Positions 8,543 through 17,698 of a stretch of 64,000 nucleotides of DNA are shown piece by piece. Positions within the stretch are counted from its first letter, which is position 1. The number at the start of each line of letters is the position of its first letter. The stretch comes from Leptolyngbya sp. NIES-2104. GTDB lineage: Bacteria; Cyanobacteriota; Cyanobacteriia; Leptolyngbyales; Leptolyngbyaceae. The notes beneath the pieces were generated by a model. The model was given only the letters and a program-made list of their open reading frames with translations. It was not told the DNA's origin and did no database searches. The DNA lies in NCBI RefSeq assembly GCF_001485215.1, contig NZ_BBWW01000002.1, forward strand, positions 35,564 to 99,563, read 5' to 3'. A program made the position numbers and the translations under genes.

Positions 8543-9643
8543 TTACAGCGAGGATAAGTAGCAATGACAGTCTGGCTTCTCAATCAGCGATTCGACCAGG
8601 GCATTCAACGAGACTGCGGCTAGTAATCCACCGCCCAAGGTTCCTTCGATCGTGATGTAAGGAATGTCTGTTTTCATCAGTCGTCGCTTAGCAGCAGGCG
8701 CATGACTGAACCCGATCGGCATTCCAATCACCAGCGCAGGCTGAATTTGTTCCTGTTCAATCAACTCGCAAATCGACATCAATACCGAAGGTGCGTAACC
8801 AATCACTAAGATACAGCCTTTGGGAAGGTGCTGTAGGCGCTCTTTCCAATGTTCATTGTCCCAGAAGGCTTGCTCTGCCTCTACCGCGCTATTGATATGT
8901 AAATCAGCAATCAACGTCTCAACCGGACAATCCAAGTGCGCGAGACGAGTTTGATCCAGCGCAGAAACGACGGGCAGAATATCCCCGACGATCGTACAGT
9001 TCGCTTTGAGGGCATCACGAGCCGCAGCGATCGCATCTCGACTCCGACGCACAAACTGAATCAAACTCACATCCCCACATGCCAGCACGAGCTTAGACAG
9101 CAGATCAACCTCAATCTCTGAGCGGTCAGATAGATCCGGCAACAATCGTTGTAGAGATTCTTGAAAGACTTCGGGATGGGACGTTGTTTCCACGTCGAGG
9201 TGATGCCAAAGCTTTTCCAGTTCTCCGAATCCGCCCTCAGCTTCTAATCGTCTTAATTGAGCCAGCGCCTCAGCCTGAATCATCTGACAGTCTTGATCTC
9301 GCCCCAATACGCCTTCTAATGCCGCAGCGGTTTGGCGCAATCGAGCTAACTGCTGAACGATCGTTTGATACTGCTGCTGTAATTGCAGGATTAGGGTCGG
9401 TTCAGTCGCGGATTCGTTCTGAGTGAGTTGCTGAATGTGAGCAAGCTGGAACCCTTGCTGTTTGAGTGCCACAATTTGTTTGAGTTGCTGAACGTCTCGC
9501 TGATTGTAGAGGCGGTAGTTGCTAGCGGAGCGTGAGGGTTGAGGCAGCAGACCTACGGTATGGTAGTGCCGCACCATTCGAGGAGTAATACCGCCCCCGA
9601 CTGCCTCAGTTAATTCCTTGATGGTCAGATTCTGTATCTTCAT
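8543..9643 (-). CDS. coaR: Cobalt sensor CoaR: MerR domain fused to precorrin isomerase-like domain
   Basis: The 366-residue product (start at ATG 9643, MKIQNLTIKEL) begins with a MerR winged helix and coiled coil. A CbiC/CobH precorrin-8X methylmutase-like domain then runs from about residue 150 to the end. The C-terminus carries Cys-His-Cys (359-361), matching the CHC motif of Synechocystis CoaR, which is needed for cobalt sensing. In that organism CoaR activates coaT when cobalt is high. The divergent neighbour here is exactly such an ATPase, and a MerR-type promoter lies between them. An upstream in-frame ATG at 9679 would overlap the operator, so the shorter start is preferred. The 3' end converges with the copper-operon merR, 8 bases apart. 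Confidence 0.95.
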   Translation of the reverse strand: MKIQNLTIKELTEAVGGGITPRMVRHYHTVGLLPQPSRSASNYRLYNQRDVQQLKQIVALKQQGFQLAHIQQLTQNESATEPTLILQLQQQYQTIVQQLARLRQTAAALEGVLGRDQDCQMIQAEALAQLRRLEAEGGFGELEKLWHHLDVETTSHPEVFQESLQRLLPDLSDRSEIEVDLLSKLVLACGDVSLIQFVRRSRDAIAAARDALKANCTIVGDILPVVSALDQTRLAHLDCPVETLIADLHINSAVEAEQAFWDNEHWKERLQHLPKGCILVIGYAPSVLMSICELIEQEQIQPALVIGMPIGFSHAPAAKRRLMKTDIPYITIEGTLGGGLLAAVSLNALVESLIEKPDCHCYLSSL

Positions 9644-9662
9644 GCTTTTGATTTTAGGCGAA

Positions 9663-9698
9663 AACCTTGACATTGACACTAATGTTAAGGTTTAGAGT
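9663..9698 (+). promoter_or_regulatory. coaT promoter and CoaR operator
   Basis: AACCTTGACATT (9663-9674) and AATGTTAAGGTT (9681-9692) form an inverted repeat with 11 of 12 positions paired. The -35 TTGACA is at 9667-9672 and a -10 TAGAGT at 9693-9698, a spacer of 20 bp. That over-long spacer, with the dyad inside it, is the hallmark of MerR-family activated promoters. A second TTGACA at 9673 would give a 14-bp spacer and is less likely. Confidence 0.85.
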
Positions 9699-9727
9699 GA
9701 GGATGTGGTTTGTCTCTACTAACACGG

Positions 9728-11647
9728 ATGTTTTCTATCACTTCTCCTCGCGTTCCAACCCTACTTAAACAGCATCCTGATGCCGTTGCAGCTTTACTCT
9801 GTGGCGTTTTAGTTCTACTAGGCTGGCTTACCCTACAGTCGGGATGGCTCGGTCTTGCACTGCTGATCTTGCCTGCGGCTTATGTGATTGGTGGCTATGA
9901 AAGCGCTCGTGAAGGTCTCACAACTCTATTTGAAGAAAAAGAACTTGATGTTGATCTGCTGATGATTGTGGCAGCGTTAGGAGCAGCAGCATTGGGATTG
10001 TGGCGCAGAGAATATTCTTTTATTGTCGATGGTGCGGTTCTGATTCTGATCTTCTCGATTAGTGGTGCATTAGAAGGTTATGCGATGCAGCGTACTGAAC
10101 GAAGCATCCGAGGGTTAATGAATTTGACGACAGACACGGCACGAGTTTGGCGCAATGGACGAGAAGAGGAAATTGCGATCGCGAATCTCCAAATCGGCAG
10201 TGAGATCATTGTGAAACCGGGCGAACTCGTTCCCACAGATGGCTTGATCGTAGAAGGATTCAGCGCTCTGAATCAAGCTCCGATTACTGGGGAATCGATG
10301 CCTGTGGAGAAGACGATCGGCGATGAAGTCTTTGCTGGAACCATTAATGGGAGTGGTGCATTACGGCTCAAACTGCACCAACCGCCGGAAAGTAGCTTGA
10401 TTCAGCGCGTGATCCGCCTCGTTGAGCAAGCACAAACCGAAACGCCACCGTCTCAGCAATTCATCGAACGATTTGAGCGGGGATACGCTAAAGCGATCGT
10501 CATCCTCGGAATTCTATTTGCATTGCTTCCACCGTTCCTCTGGGGTTGGAGTTGGGAAACCACGATCTATCGCGCACTGATTTTTCTTGTGGTTGCCTCT
10601 CCCTGTGCATTAATGGCAGCTACAATGCCGACATTGCTTTCTGGAATTGCGAATGGGGCACGGCAGGGAATTTTATTCAAAAACGGCGCTCAACTAGAAC
10701 TGATTGGACGAGTAAGCGCGATCGCGTTTGACAAAACCGGGACACTCACCACGGGAAAGCCCCAAGTCGTTCAAATCATGGCGGTTGATCAGGATAAAAC
10801 GCAATTGCTCAAAGTCGCAGCCGCTTTAGAAAGTCTATCCGAACACCCGATCGGAGAAGCCGTCGTTCGATTCGCCCAGAAACAGCAGATTGACTGGCAG
10901 CGAGCAACGAATGTTCAGGCTCATACGGGATGGGGAATTACCGGAGAAATTGATCAACAATTGGCAATCGTAGGCAAGGCAGCTTTTGTCAGGGAACAGT
11001 CCATCGGTTGGTCAGACGCTTTGACCACATTCGTGCAGCAGTTAGAATCATCTGGAAAAACGGTGATATGGGTTGCTTATGCGGGAAAACCGCTGGGCGT
11101 GATTGCGATCGCGGATCAAATTCGTTCTGAAGCTCAAAGTACGATCGCTCGACTCAGACAGCTTGGAATTCGAGAAATTGTGATGTTGAGCGGAGACAAC
11201 GATCGTACTGCCCGCAGTATTGCCGATGAACTCGGAATTGATCAGGTCTATTCCGAACTGCTGCCTGAGAACAAAGTCGATGTGATTCGATTATTGCAAC
11301 GACAGTATGGCACGGTGGCAATGGTTGGAGATGGGATTAATGATGCGCCTGCTCTCGCTCAAGCCTCGATTGGCATTGCAATGGGAGCAGCAGGCAGTGA
11401 TGTAGCACTAGAAACCGCAGATATTGTCTTGATGGCAGATCGGCTAGAACGCTTGATCGGTGCAATTCGTCTCGGTCGTCGCGCTCAGCGCATTGTGAAA
11501 CAAAACATTGTGTTTGCACTGAGTTTTATTGTGCTGTTATTGGTGGCGAATTTTGTCAGCCATATCACTTTGCCTTTAGGCGTTGTTGGGCATGAGGGAT
11601 CGACGGTGTTAGTGACGCTGAGTGGATTGAGACTGCTGAGAAATTAG
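9728..11647 (+). CDS. coaT: Cobalt-exporting P1B-type ATPase
   Basis: The 639-residue P-type ATPase lacks an N-terminal HMA domain. The membrane metal site is SPC (291-293) rather than CPC, which defines the P1B-4 Co2+ group. TGES is present, and the phosphorylated Asp335 lies in [17 protein letters not shown] follows, and then two C-terminal helices. It exports cobalt from the cytosol and is expected to be switched on by CoaR. ATG at 9728 (MFSITSPRV) is preferred. An in-frame TTG at 9710 is possible but less common. It is the only gene in its transcript, since a 227-base gap and a new promoter region precede arsR. Confidence 0.94.
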   Translation: MFSITSPRVPTLLKQHPDAVAALLCGVLVLLGWLTLQSGWLGLALLILPAAYVIGGYESAREGLTTLFEEKELDVDLLMIVAALGAAALGLWRREYSFIVDGAVLILIFSISGALEGYAMQRTERSIRGLMNLTTDTARVWRNGREEEIAIANLQIGSEIIVKPGELVPTDGLIVEGFSALNQAPITGESMPVEKTIGDEVFAGTINGSGALRLKLHQPPESSLIQRVIRLVEQAQTETPPSQQFIERFERGYAKAIVILGILFALLPPFLWGWSWETTIYRALIFLVVASPCALMAATMPTLLSGIANGARQGILFKNGAQLELIGRVSAIAFDKTGTLTTGKPQVVQIMAVDQDKTQLLKVAAALESLSEHPIGEAVVRFAQKQQIDWQRATNVQAHTGWGITGEIDQQLAIVGKAAFVREQSIGWSDALTTFVQQLESSGKTVIWVAYAGKPLGVIAIADQIRSEAQSTIARLRQLGIREIVMLSGDNDRTARSIADELGIDQVYSELLPENKVDVIRLLQRQYGTVAMVGDGINDAPALAQASIGIAMGAAGSDVALETADIVLMADRLERLIGAIRLGRRAQRIVKQNIVFALSFIVLLLVANFVSHITLPLGVVGHEGSTVLVTLSGLRLLRN

Positions 11648-11837
11648 CGATCGCAGTCGTCTCGATCTCAAGTCATTATTTTCAACTCGATGTAAGCCTT
11701 CTTAATTCTCAGAGTGCGATCAAGACAACGCTTTTTGACTGCGTACCAATAGTACTGGTTGACAGCTAATATTATATCAAAAAGATTTAATGAATTATTG
11801 CTGCCGTATTCGCATTCACTGGCATTACCGATTAAAC

Positions 11838-11857
11838 TGGTGGTGAACTCACCACCA
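11838..11857. promoter_or_regulatory. Perfect palindrome upstream of arsR
   Basis: TGGTGGTGA (11838-11846) and TCACCACCA (11849-11857) form a perfect 9-bp inverted repeat with a 2-base centre, ending 20 bases before the arsR ATG. Position suggests an autoregulatory operator. The sequence differs from the ATCAAT-type ArsR site upstream of acr3, so another factor or an RNA hairpin is also possible. Confidence 0.5.
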
Positions 11858-11877
11858 TATCATTCAAAGAAAAATTG

Positions 11878-12204
11878 ATGCCTAAAGCTATTGAAGTCAG
11901 ATCAGATTTAGTTGTTTCAGGTTTTCATGCCCTGTCTGACCCTTTACGAATTAAAGTCCTAGAGTTACTGCGTCATCAAGAACTTTGCGTGTGTGATTTG
12001 TGCGAAGCTCTCGATGTGAGCCAGTCTAAGTTGTCGTTTCATCTGAAAGCGCTAAAAGAGGCGCAGCTTCTAAAAGCGCGACAAGAAGGGCGATGGATAT
12101 ACTACAGCCTCAATCTGCCACAGTTTGTCGTCTTAGAACAGTATCTTGCCGAGTTTCGCCGCTTTAGTTCTATTTTGCCGCCTCGATTGTGCAAAGAGGA
12201 GTAA
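11878..12204 (+). CDS. arsR: ArsR-family arsenite-responsive repressor
   Basis: The 108-residue protein has an ArsR/SmtB winged helix with the As(III) site ELCVCDLC (Cys37, Cys39, Cys42) in helix alpha-3, as in the E. coli-type ArsR repressors. The recognition helix follows (SQSKLSFHLKALKEAQLL). Binding of arsenite to the thiols releases DNA. ATG at 11878 is chosen, although a TTG directly before it is also in frame. It heads the arsenic block: a PstS-like protein, a DUF4333-like protein, acr3 and arsC follow on the same strand. Confidence 0.93.
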   Translation: MPKAIEVRSDLVVSGFHALSDPLRIKVLELLRHQELCVCDLCEALDVSQSKLSFHLKALKEAQLLKARQEGRWIYYSLNLPQFVVLEQYLAEFRRFSSILPPRLCKEE

Positions 12205-12319
12205 TCCATCAAGTTTTCTTTATATAAATTAACGAGAAAGTTACCTGAAATGCTTGAGTAAATCAATTTTATTTGAAATGATAGGTGTAGTACTCACTAA
12301 ACCTCATGTGAGATTCACC

Positions 12320-13429
12320 ATGACTTCCAACTTACTGACTCAGGCTAAAACGCTGCAAGCCAAGGCACTGATCGGTCTCAGTTTCGCAGCAGCATTTGGA
12401 TTTGTCGGCTGTACCACTCAGAATCAAGCAACGCAACCGAATTCATTGCAACCAGCCGCAACCTCACAAGAAGTGGCGAACCCAGTCGTGCCTGCGGGTA
12501 CTGGGATTCAAATCGATGGCTCTAGTACAGTCTTTCCGATTAGTGACGCGATCGCGAAAGCATTCAAGCAAACTCAGGGCGATAAAGCACCACAGATTGA
12601 CGTTAAATTCTCTGGGACAACTGGGGGATTTAGAAAGTTTTGTGCGGGAGAAACTGATATCAACGATGCTTCGCGTCCGATTTTGAAAGAAGAAATGGAG
12701 GTGTGTGGGAAAAACGGGGTGCGCTATATCGAGCTACCCGTTGCGTATGATGCATTGACGATCGCAATCAACCCACAAAATACTTGGGCGAAGGACATTA
12801 CGATCGAGGAATTGAAAAAAGCCTGGGAACCCTCAGCCCAAGGAAAAATCACAAACTGGAAACAGATTCGTGCTTCTTACCCGGATCGTCCGCTCAAACT
12901 TTATGGAGCAGGCAAAGACTCTGGAACATTCGATTATTTCAACGAAGTCACCAATGGTAAACCGAAAGAGAGCCGAACCGACTACACTGCGAGTGAAGAC
13001 GACAATCAGCTAGTGGCAGGTGTGAGCCAAGACCCAAACGCGCTGGGTTATTTTGGCTTAGGCTACTACGAAGACCACCAAGACAAGCTCAAAGCCTTAG
13101 CCGTCGATTACGGTAAAGGCGCAGGAGCGATCGCGCCTTCACGAGCAACCGTGGAAAACACAACCTACCGACCGTTTTCGCGTCCGTTATTTATCTATGT
13201 GAATGCCACCTCGTCTCAACGCAAGCCTGAACTTCAAGCCTTTGTCCTTTTCTATATCCAGAATGCCAAGAAACTTGTTGAAAGCGTGAACTTCATTCCA
13301 CTTCCCGATGAAGGCTATCGTCTCAGTGAGCTTCACTTCTATAGAGGTAAAGTTGGCACTGTGTTTGAAGGTAAGCCGCAACCGGATTTAACGATCAGTG
13401 AATTGCTGCGTAAGCAAGCTGTCTTCTGA
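12320..13429 (+). CDS. PstS-like phosphate/oxyanion-binding lipoprotein in arsenic cluster
   Basis: The 369-residue product begins with a signal peptide ending in a lipobox-like GFVGC (about residues 31-35), so it is probably a lipoprotein. The mature part carries the PstS signature [17 protein letters not shown] and DINDASRP, the residues that hold a tetrahedral oxyanion. ATG at 12320 gives a proper signal peptide; an in-frame TTG at 12254 does not. No pstCAB genes are nearby. Lying between arsR and acr3, it may favour phosphate over arsenate, or help sense or bind arsenate. That role is inference. Confidence 0.88.
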   Translation: MTSNLLTQAKTLQAKALIGLSFAAAFGFVGCTTQNQATQPNSLQPAATSQEVANPVVPAGTGIQIDGSSTVFPISDAIAKAFKQTQGDKAPQIDVKFSGTTGGFRKFCAGETDINDASRPILKEEMEVCGKNGVRYIELPVAYDALTIAINPQNTWAKDITIEELKKAWEPSAQGKITNWKQIRASYPDRPLKLYGAGKDSGTFDYFNEVTNGKPKESRTDYTASEDDNQLVAGVSQDPNALGYFGLGYYEDHQDKLKALAVDYGKGAGAIAPSRATVENTTYRPFSRPLFIYVNATSSQRKPELQAFVLFYIQNAKKLVESVNFIPLPDEGYRLSELHFYRGKVGTVFEGKPQPDLTISELLRKQAVF

Positions 13430-13483
13430 AATTGCTGTATATCAAGCTTTTTAGACGCTAAGATTCACTAAGAAGGCGTTCCC

Positions 13484-14104
13484 ATGCTTAAACCACCAAG
13501 ACGGATTGCAGACATTTCAATTGTGGTACTGCTCTTGATTCCATTGATGTGGCTGCATCGCCAATGGAAAGTTCATCAAGTCGCAGCCTTGATCGAGACT
13601 TGGCTCAAGCAACAGCACGGATTCGCCTTTCGAGTTGTAAATTGTCCAATTCTCATTCCCCTCGCAACATCTACATTTGAATGTCAAGGAGAACTGAATT
13701 CCTCGACTCAGGTTTCCATTATTGTTCAACGTGATGCGAATGGCGGGTATCACTGGGAGATTCCAACATCCAAGCAGGTGCTTAATCTAAGTGAACTAGA
13801 GCATCAATTCCAGGATGAAATTTTTAAGCAGACGAAGACGCGACCCGTGATTCACTGTGGAGGACAATATCGCTTAAATGAAGTGGGCGATCGATTCATC
13901 TGCCAGATGATGAATCAACATCAAGAAAACATCATTTTAGTTCAGGTGGATGATCAAAATGATGTGACCTGGCAGATTGTAGAAGCTCAACCTGTAAGCC
14001 GCTCTGAAACGGTGTTAAAGTCTCACTCAGTCACCTCGCTTTCGCCAACGAGCGCAGATGCCTTTCTCAATCTGCCTGCTGCAACGCAAGGCTTTCACGA
14101 TTAA
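13484..14104 (+). CDS. Membrane-anchored protein with two DUF4333-like repeats
   Basis: The 206-residue protein starts with one membrane anchor (about residues 10-25). Two similar modules follow, each with two Cys: VNCPILIPLATSTFECQGEL (about 51-70) with a following strand ending GGYHW, then VIHCGGQYRLNEVGDRFICQ (about 121-140) with DQNDVTWQI. The pattern of a Cys near the start, F-x-C about 12 residues later and a D-x-(G/D)-x-x-W strand resembles DUF4333, a small extracytoplasmic fold. Function is unknown. It lies 54 bases after the PstS-like gene and probably shares its transcript. Confidence 0.65.
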   Translation: MLKPPRRIADISIVVLLLIPLMWLHRQWKVHQVAALIETWLKQQHGFAFRVVNCPILIPLATSTFECQGELNSSTQVSIIVQRDANGGYHWEIPTSKQVLNLSELEHQFQDEIFKQTKTRPVIHCGGQYRLNEVGDRFICQMMNQHQENIILVQVDDQNDVTWQIVEAQPVSRSETVLKSHSVTSLSPTSADAFLNLPAATQGFHD

Positions 14105-14193
14105 CTCAGCTTGAGTCACTCTTGAAGCACTCGCATCAAGTTCTTTCGAGTTATAAGTTTCCTCTCATTCTGAATAGTTTCTTAACTTCGGTG

Positions 14194-14219
14194 AATATAT
14201 CAATTTTTATTGATATATT
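14194..14219. promoter_or_regulatory. ArsR/SmtB-type operator upstream of acr3
   Basis: AATATATCAAT (14194-14204) and ATTGATATATT (14209-14219) are perfect 11-bp arms with a TTTT centre, 50 bases before the acr3 ATG. The ATCAAT/ATTGAT core is typical for ArsR-SmtB family operators, so acr3-arsC probably has its own arsenite-derepressed promoter. Confidence 0.75.
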
Positions 14220-14268
14220 AAACAGGGGTTTGAATTTTCGACTCCATTGATTTACTTGGATCGGTTTC

Positions 14269-15336
14269 ATGGCGACAACCACCGTAATTAAACGACTTTC
14301 CTTTCTCGATCGCTTTCTCACGCTCTGGATCTTCTTGGCAATGGCGATCGGGGTGGCATTAGGCTACTTCATTCCCAGCATCGAACAGTTTGTACATCAG
14401 TTCCAAGTCGGAACTACAAATATTTCGATCGCGATCGGTTTGATTTTGATGATGTATCCGCCGCTTGCCAAAGTGCGGTACGAAGAGCTAGGCGATGTTT
14501 TTCGCAACGGCAAGATCCTCGGATTGTCGCTGTTGCTCAATTGGGTCATTGGTCCGGTTCTGATGTTTGGGCTAGCAATCACATTCCTGAAAAGCTACCC
14601 CGAATATATGGTGGGTCTAATCCTAATTGGTTTAGCCCGTTGTATTGCGATGGTTGTGGTGTGGAGCGACCTAGCACGAGGTAATACCGAGTACACGGCT
14701 GGACTGGTTGCCTTTAACAGCATCTTTCAGGTGATTTTCTACAGCCCGTTTGCTTGGTTCTTTCTCACGGTGCTGCCGCCGCTATTTGGCTTACAGTCAA
14801 GTATCGTCAACATCAGCATTGCTGAGATTGCTCAAAGCGTGTTCATTTATTTAGGCATTCCGTTTCTAGCGGGATACTTCACTCGATTTTTCCTCGTCAG
14901 AGCGAAGAGTAGAAGCTGGTATCACGATGAATTTGTCCCAAAGATTAGCCCGATTACGCTGATTGCATTGTTGTTCACGATCGTTGTCATGTTCAGCTTG
15001 CAGGGCGAAAAGATTGTGCAAATTCCGCTGGATGTGGTGCGGATTGCGATTCCGCTGATCATCTACTTTGCGGTGATGTTTTTGGTTAGCTTCTACATGG
15101 CATGGCGACTGAAGGCAGACTATGCCAAATCTGCTAGCGTTGCCTTCACTGCCGCAGGAAATAACTTTGAATTAGCGATCGCAGTTGCCGTTGCGGTCTT
15201 TGGCATTAATTCTGGTGCAGCGTTTGCAGCAGTAGTCGGTCCCTTGGTCGAAGTGCCTGCATTAATTGGTCTTGTTAATTTAGCATTCTGGTTTGAGCGT
15301 CGCTACTTTAGAAGCGCTCGATCGAATGGACTGTAA
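14269..15336 (+). CDS. acr3: ACR3-family arsenite efflux permease
   Basis: The 355-residue protein has ten predicted membrane helices. It carries the conserved Cys125 in [12 protein letters not shown] in TM4, which is essential in ACR3 transporters, and a Glu-bearing [15 protein letters not shown] segment in TM9. It exports As(OH)3 or arsenite using the proton motive force. Length and motifs are normal for the family. The arsC gene follows 20 bases later with TAGGAGAGTATC as ribosome site, so efflux and reduction are co-expressed. Confidence 0.95.
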   Translation: MATTTVIKRLSFLDRFLTLWIFLAMAIGVALGYFIPSIEQFVHQFQVGTTNISIAIGLILMMYPPLAKVRYEELGDVFRNGKILGLSLLLNWVIGPVLMFGLAITFLKSYPEYMVGLILIGLARCIAMVVVWSDLARGNTEYTAGLVAFNSIFQVIFYSPFAWFFLTVLPPLFGLQSSIVNISIAEIAQSVFIYLGIPFLAGYFTRFFLVRAKSRSWYHDEFVPKISPITLIALLFTIVVMFSLQGEKIVQIPLDVVRIAIPLIIYFAVMFLVSFYMAWRLKADYAKSASVAFTAAGNNFELAIAVAVAVFGINSGAAFAAVVGPLVEVPALIGLVNLAFWFERRYFRSARSNGL

Positions 15337-15356
15337 TCTTTAGGAGAGTATCAAGG

Positions 15357-15764
15357 ATGAAGCGTGTGATGTTTGTTTGTAAAAAGAACTCTGCTCGTTC
15401 TCAGATGGCAGAAGGCTTTGCGAAGCATTTAGGAGCCGGAAAGATTGAGGTGACGAGTTCAGGACTCGAAGCGAGTCAAGTTAGACCGGAGGCGATCGCG
15501 ACGATGAAAGACGCAGGGGTAGACATCAGCCGCCAAACCTCAAAAGCTCTCAGCGAATTCAGTCCTGAGGATTTTGATGTTGTAATTTCTCTATGTGGCT
15601 GTGGAATCAATTTGCCGCCCGAATGGGTGACACGCGAAGTGTTTGAAGACTGGCAGTTAGACGACCCAGCAGAGCAGCCGGAAATCTTTCCCAGAGTGCG
15701 AGACGAGGTGAAAGAGCGAGTCACTCGATTGATTGAATCCTTAGAAACTGCGCCTGTGGTGTGA
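15357..15764 (+). CDS. arsC: Arsenate reductase, low-molecular-weight phosphatase type
   Basis: The 135-residue protein has the LMW-PTPase P-loop VCKKNSARS with catalytic Cys8, and a second Cys pair in SLCGCG (about 80-84). This matches the cyanobacterial glutathione/glutaredoxin-linked ArsC (Synechocystis type). It reduces arsenate to arsenite, which Acr3 then exports. A DD pair near the C-terminal third (QLDDPAEQ) corresponds to the general-acid loop. The stop codon region overlaps a possible GTG of the next gene. Confidence 0.93.
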   Translation: MKRVMFVCKKNSARSQMAEGFAKHLGAGKIEVTSSGLEASQVRPEAIATMKDAGVDISRQTSKALSEFSPEDFDVVISLCGCGINLPPEWVTREVFEDWQLDDPAEQPEIFPRVRDEVKERVTRLIESLETAPVV

Positions 15765-15772
15765 GGCGATCG

Positions 15773-16240
15773 ATGACAGAACATCAAACACAGCCGATCT
15801 TAGAGAATCTCTGGTGGGTGATTCCAGGTAAACTTGCCGGAGTCCGAAAACCAGCGCCAGAGGAAATCGCTGAACTCAAAGCGGCAGGAATTCGAGCGAT
15901 CATTTCTGTGATGGACGATCCCTCAAATCTGGATTTATATCAGCAGGCAAAGATTCATCATCTTTGGTTGCCCATCACAGGCGGAACTGCACCGAGCCGA
16001 GACCAAATCGAGCAATTGCGGTACTTTGTCGCTCAACAGAATCGTCTGGGCAAGGCGGTTGCGATTCATTGCACCAGTGGCAGGCGGCGTACCGGAACAC
16101 TGTTAGCGTCTTACTTGATCAGTGAAGGTTCGTCCTACGAAGATGCAATTCAGACGGTTCTACTGGCGAATCCTGATGTTGACCTGCGAGAAACTCAAAC
16201 ATCGTTCCTCCAAGCGTTGGCAAAAGGTGAAGTGCTATGA
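15773..16240 (+). CDS. Dual-specificity/tyrosine phosphatase-like protein in arsenic operon
   Basis: The 155-residue protein has the Cys-phosphatase loop HCTSGRRRTG (catalytic Cys100, Arg106), a preceding general-acid region and a mainly helical C-terminus. The N-terminus ENLWWVIPGKLAGVRKP resembles small cyanobacterial and archaeal dual-specificity phosphatases. ATG at 15773 (MTEHQTQ) is preferred over the GTG at 15761 inside the arsC stop region. It overlaps the next gene by 4 bases (ATGA), so translation is coupled. Such phosphatases occur in arsenic operons, but the substrate is unknown. Confidence 0.8.
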   Translation: MTEHQTQPILENLWWVIPGKLAGVRKPAPEEIAELKAAGIRAIISVMDDPSNLDLYQQAKIHHLWLPITGGTAPSRDQIEQLRYFVAQQNRLGKAVAIHCTSGRRRTGTLLASYLISEGSSYEDAIQTVLLANPDVDLRETQTSFLQALAKGEVL

Positions 16241-16821
16241 CTCACCTACTGATTATCGGGGGCAGTGATGCCGGAATTAGTGCCGCATTACGATCCAGGG
16301 AGCTAGATACTGCGGTTGAAATTACGATCGTGCTTGCCGACAGCTTTCCCAACTACAGCATCTGTGGGCTGCCCTTTTATCTGAGCGGCGAAGTGTCTGA
16401 CTGGCACAACTTAGCGCATCGCAAAGCCGAGGACATTGCCCGTCGAGGAATTCGCTTATTGATGAATCATTGGGCAGAAGCGATCGATCCGGCTCGAAAA
16501 ATCGTGACAGTCAAAACACCAAACGGACAGCACCAAACGATGCCTTACGACAAACTGATCATCGGCACGGGTGGAACGTCTGTGAGTCCATCGATCTCAG
16601 GGCTAGATTTACCAGGCGTTTACCCGTTGCGCTGGATGACAGACAGTTTCGCAGTGCAAAAGCATTTGACTGAGCAAGCTCCGCAACACGCTGTCATCGT
16701 CTTGTGTCATTGTTCAGGACGACCTACTATTAAACTTCAAAATTTCACCTTGAGCGAGTGTGCTAGGAATGATGTTCACACCCGCTGTCTCATACCCAGT
16801 TTGGAGGCACAACATGGCTGA
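16237..16821 (+). pseudogene. Truncated CoA-disulfide-reductase-like flavoprotein
   Basis: The product starts as a normal class of FAD/NAD(P) oxidoreductase: LIIGGSDAGISAALRSRE (FAD fold) and the active-site motif NYSICGLPFYLSGE, as in CoA-disulfide reductase/NADH oxidase-like enzymes of about 450-550 residues. Homology ends near residue 155 (QHAVIVL, where the second GxGxxG should begin), about base 16703. An unrelated tail then runs to a stop at 16821. The NAD(P)H and dimerisation domains are absent, so the gene is broken, probably by the rearrangement that brought in the 16814 gene. The start overlaps the phosphatase stop (ATGA), showing it was once a proper operon member. Confidence 0.75.
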
Positions 16822-17185
16822 AATCCCGATCGCCTGTAGCTTGAACCGAGATGATCTCAGTAAGCGCCAGAATGAACTCAATACCCTTCGACAATTAGTG
16901 CGTGAGATGCGTCAAATGCCAAATGGATTTTCCTTGTGCTTTGATGGCTCAACCGAGAACTTAATGACGATCGCTTGTGTCATTGCACAAGAGCGTTTGT
17001 GTTGTCCTTTTCTCCAGTTTCAGTTGATTGCAGAAAAGGGAATGGGTTCACTTTGGCTCGAAGTCACTAGCTCGAATGATTCTGCTCAGTTCTTGCTAAT
17101 GATGTTTGGGTTTGATGACAAAGCAAGTAGCAGTTCATCCTACATCTCCAATGAATGCTCAACTTGCAGGCTCAATCAGGGATAA
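16814..17185 (+). CDS. Small protein with ERxCCPFLxF motif
   Basis: The 123-residue protein starts at ATG 16814, with TTGGAGG six bases before it. It contains MAEIPIACSLN at the start and the motif QERLCCPFLQFQL at about residues 60-72, and ends with a CSTC. Homologues of this unnamed family are common beside mercury or arsenic resistance genes in bacteria. The vicinal Cys pair suggests binding of a soft metal(loid), but this is not established. It overlaps the tail of the truncated flavoprotein, consistent with insertion of foreign DNA upstream. Confidence 0.6.
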   Translation: MAEIPIACSLNRDDLSKRQNELNTLRQLVREMRQMPNGFSLCFDGSTENLMTIACVIAQERLCCPFLQFQLIAEKGMGSLWLEVTSSNDSAQFLLMMFGFDDKASSSSSYISNECSTCRLNQG

Positions 17186-17216
17186 TTCTGGGAGTAAAGC
17201 AAAGGGCGGTACATAG

Positions 17217-17546
17217 ATGATCCAATCCATATTGTTTTTCGTTCTGGCTGGACTCCTTGAAATTGGCGGCGGTTATCTGGTTTGGCTCTCGTTACGAGAA
17301 GGAAAGAGCGTTTGGTTCGCTGTAGCTGGATTCATTGTCCTTGGTTTATATGGGGTTATTCCAACACTGCAACCGACTAACTTTGGACGCACTTATGCAG
17401 CTTACGGCGGTGTTTTCGTCGTGCTATCTATTCTGTGGGGATGGTTCGTCGATCGGATCAAACCTGATAAGTTTGATATTCTAGGAGGCTGGGTCGTATT
17501 ACTAGGCGTTTTAATTGTGATGTATGCCCCTAGAAACCGAATGTAA
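17217..17546 (+). CDS. ynfA: YnfA-family (UPF0060) membrane protein
   Basis: The 109-residue protein has four predicted membrane helices. Conserved YnfA features are visible: [19 protein letters not shown] at the end of TM1, [12 protein letters not shown], and [19 protein letters not shown]. The family is related to small multidrug resistance proteins. Physiological substrates are not firmly known. It follows the CCPF protein by 31 bases on the same strand and could share its transcript. Its place in a metal island suggests efflux of a toxic compound. Confidence 0.9.
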   Translation: MIQSILFFVLAGLLEIGGGYLVWLSLREGKSVWFAVAGFIVLGLYGVIPTLQPTNFGRTYAAYGGVFVVLSILWGWFVDRIKPDKFDILGGWVVLLGVLIVMYAPRNRM

Positions 17547-17698
17547 CGAGAGCAACTGTCGTGAATCACGCTTTGCAACATTACAATTAATGATGCAAGG
17601 CTGGCTATCAAGCTTCCAATAAAAATCTTACAGTTTTTACCCGGTCAGTAACCCTGACGCACAATTAAGGAGTATCGTCGAATTTGGAGCCGTCTACC

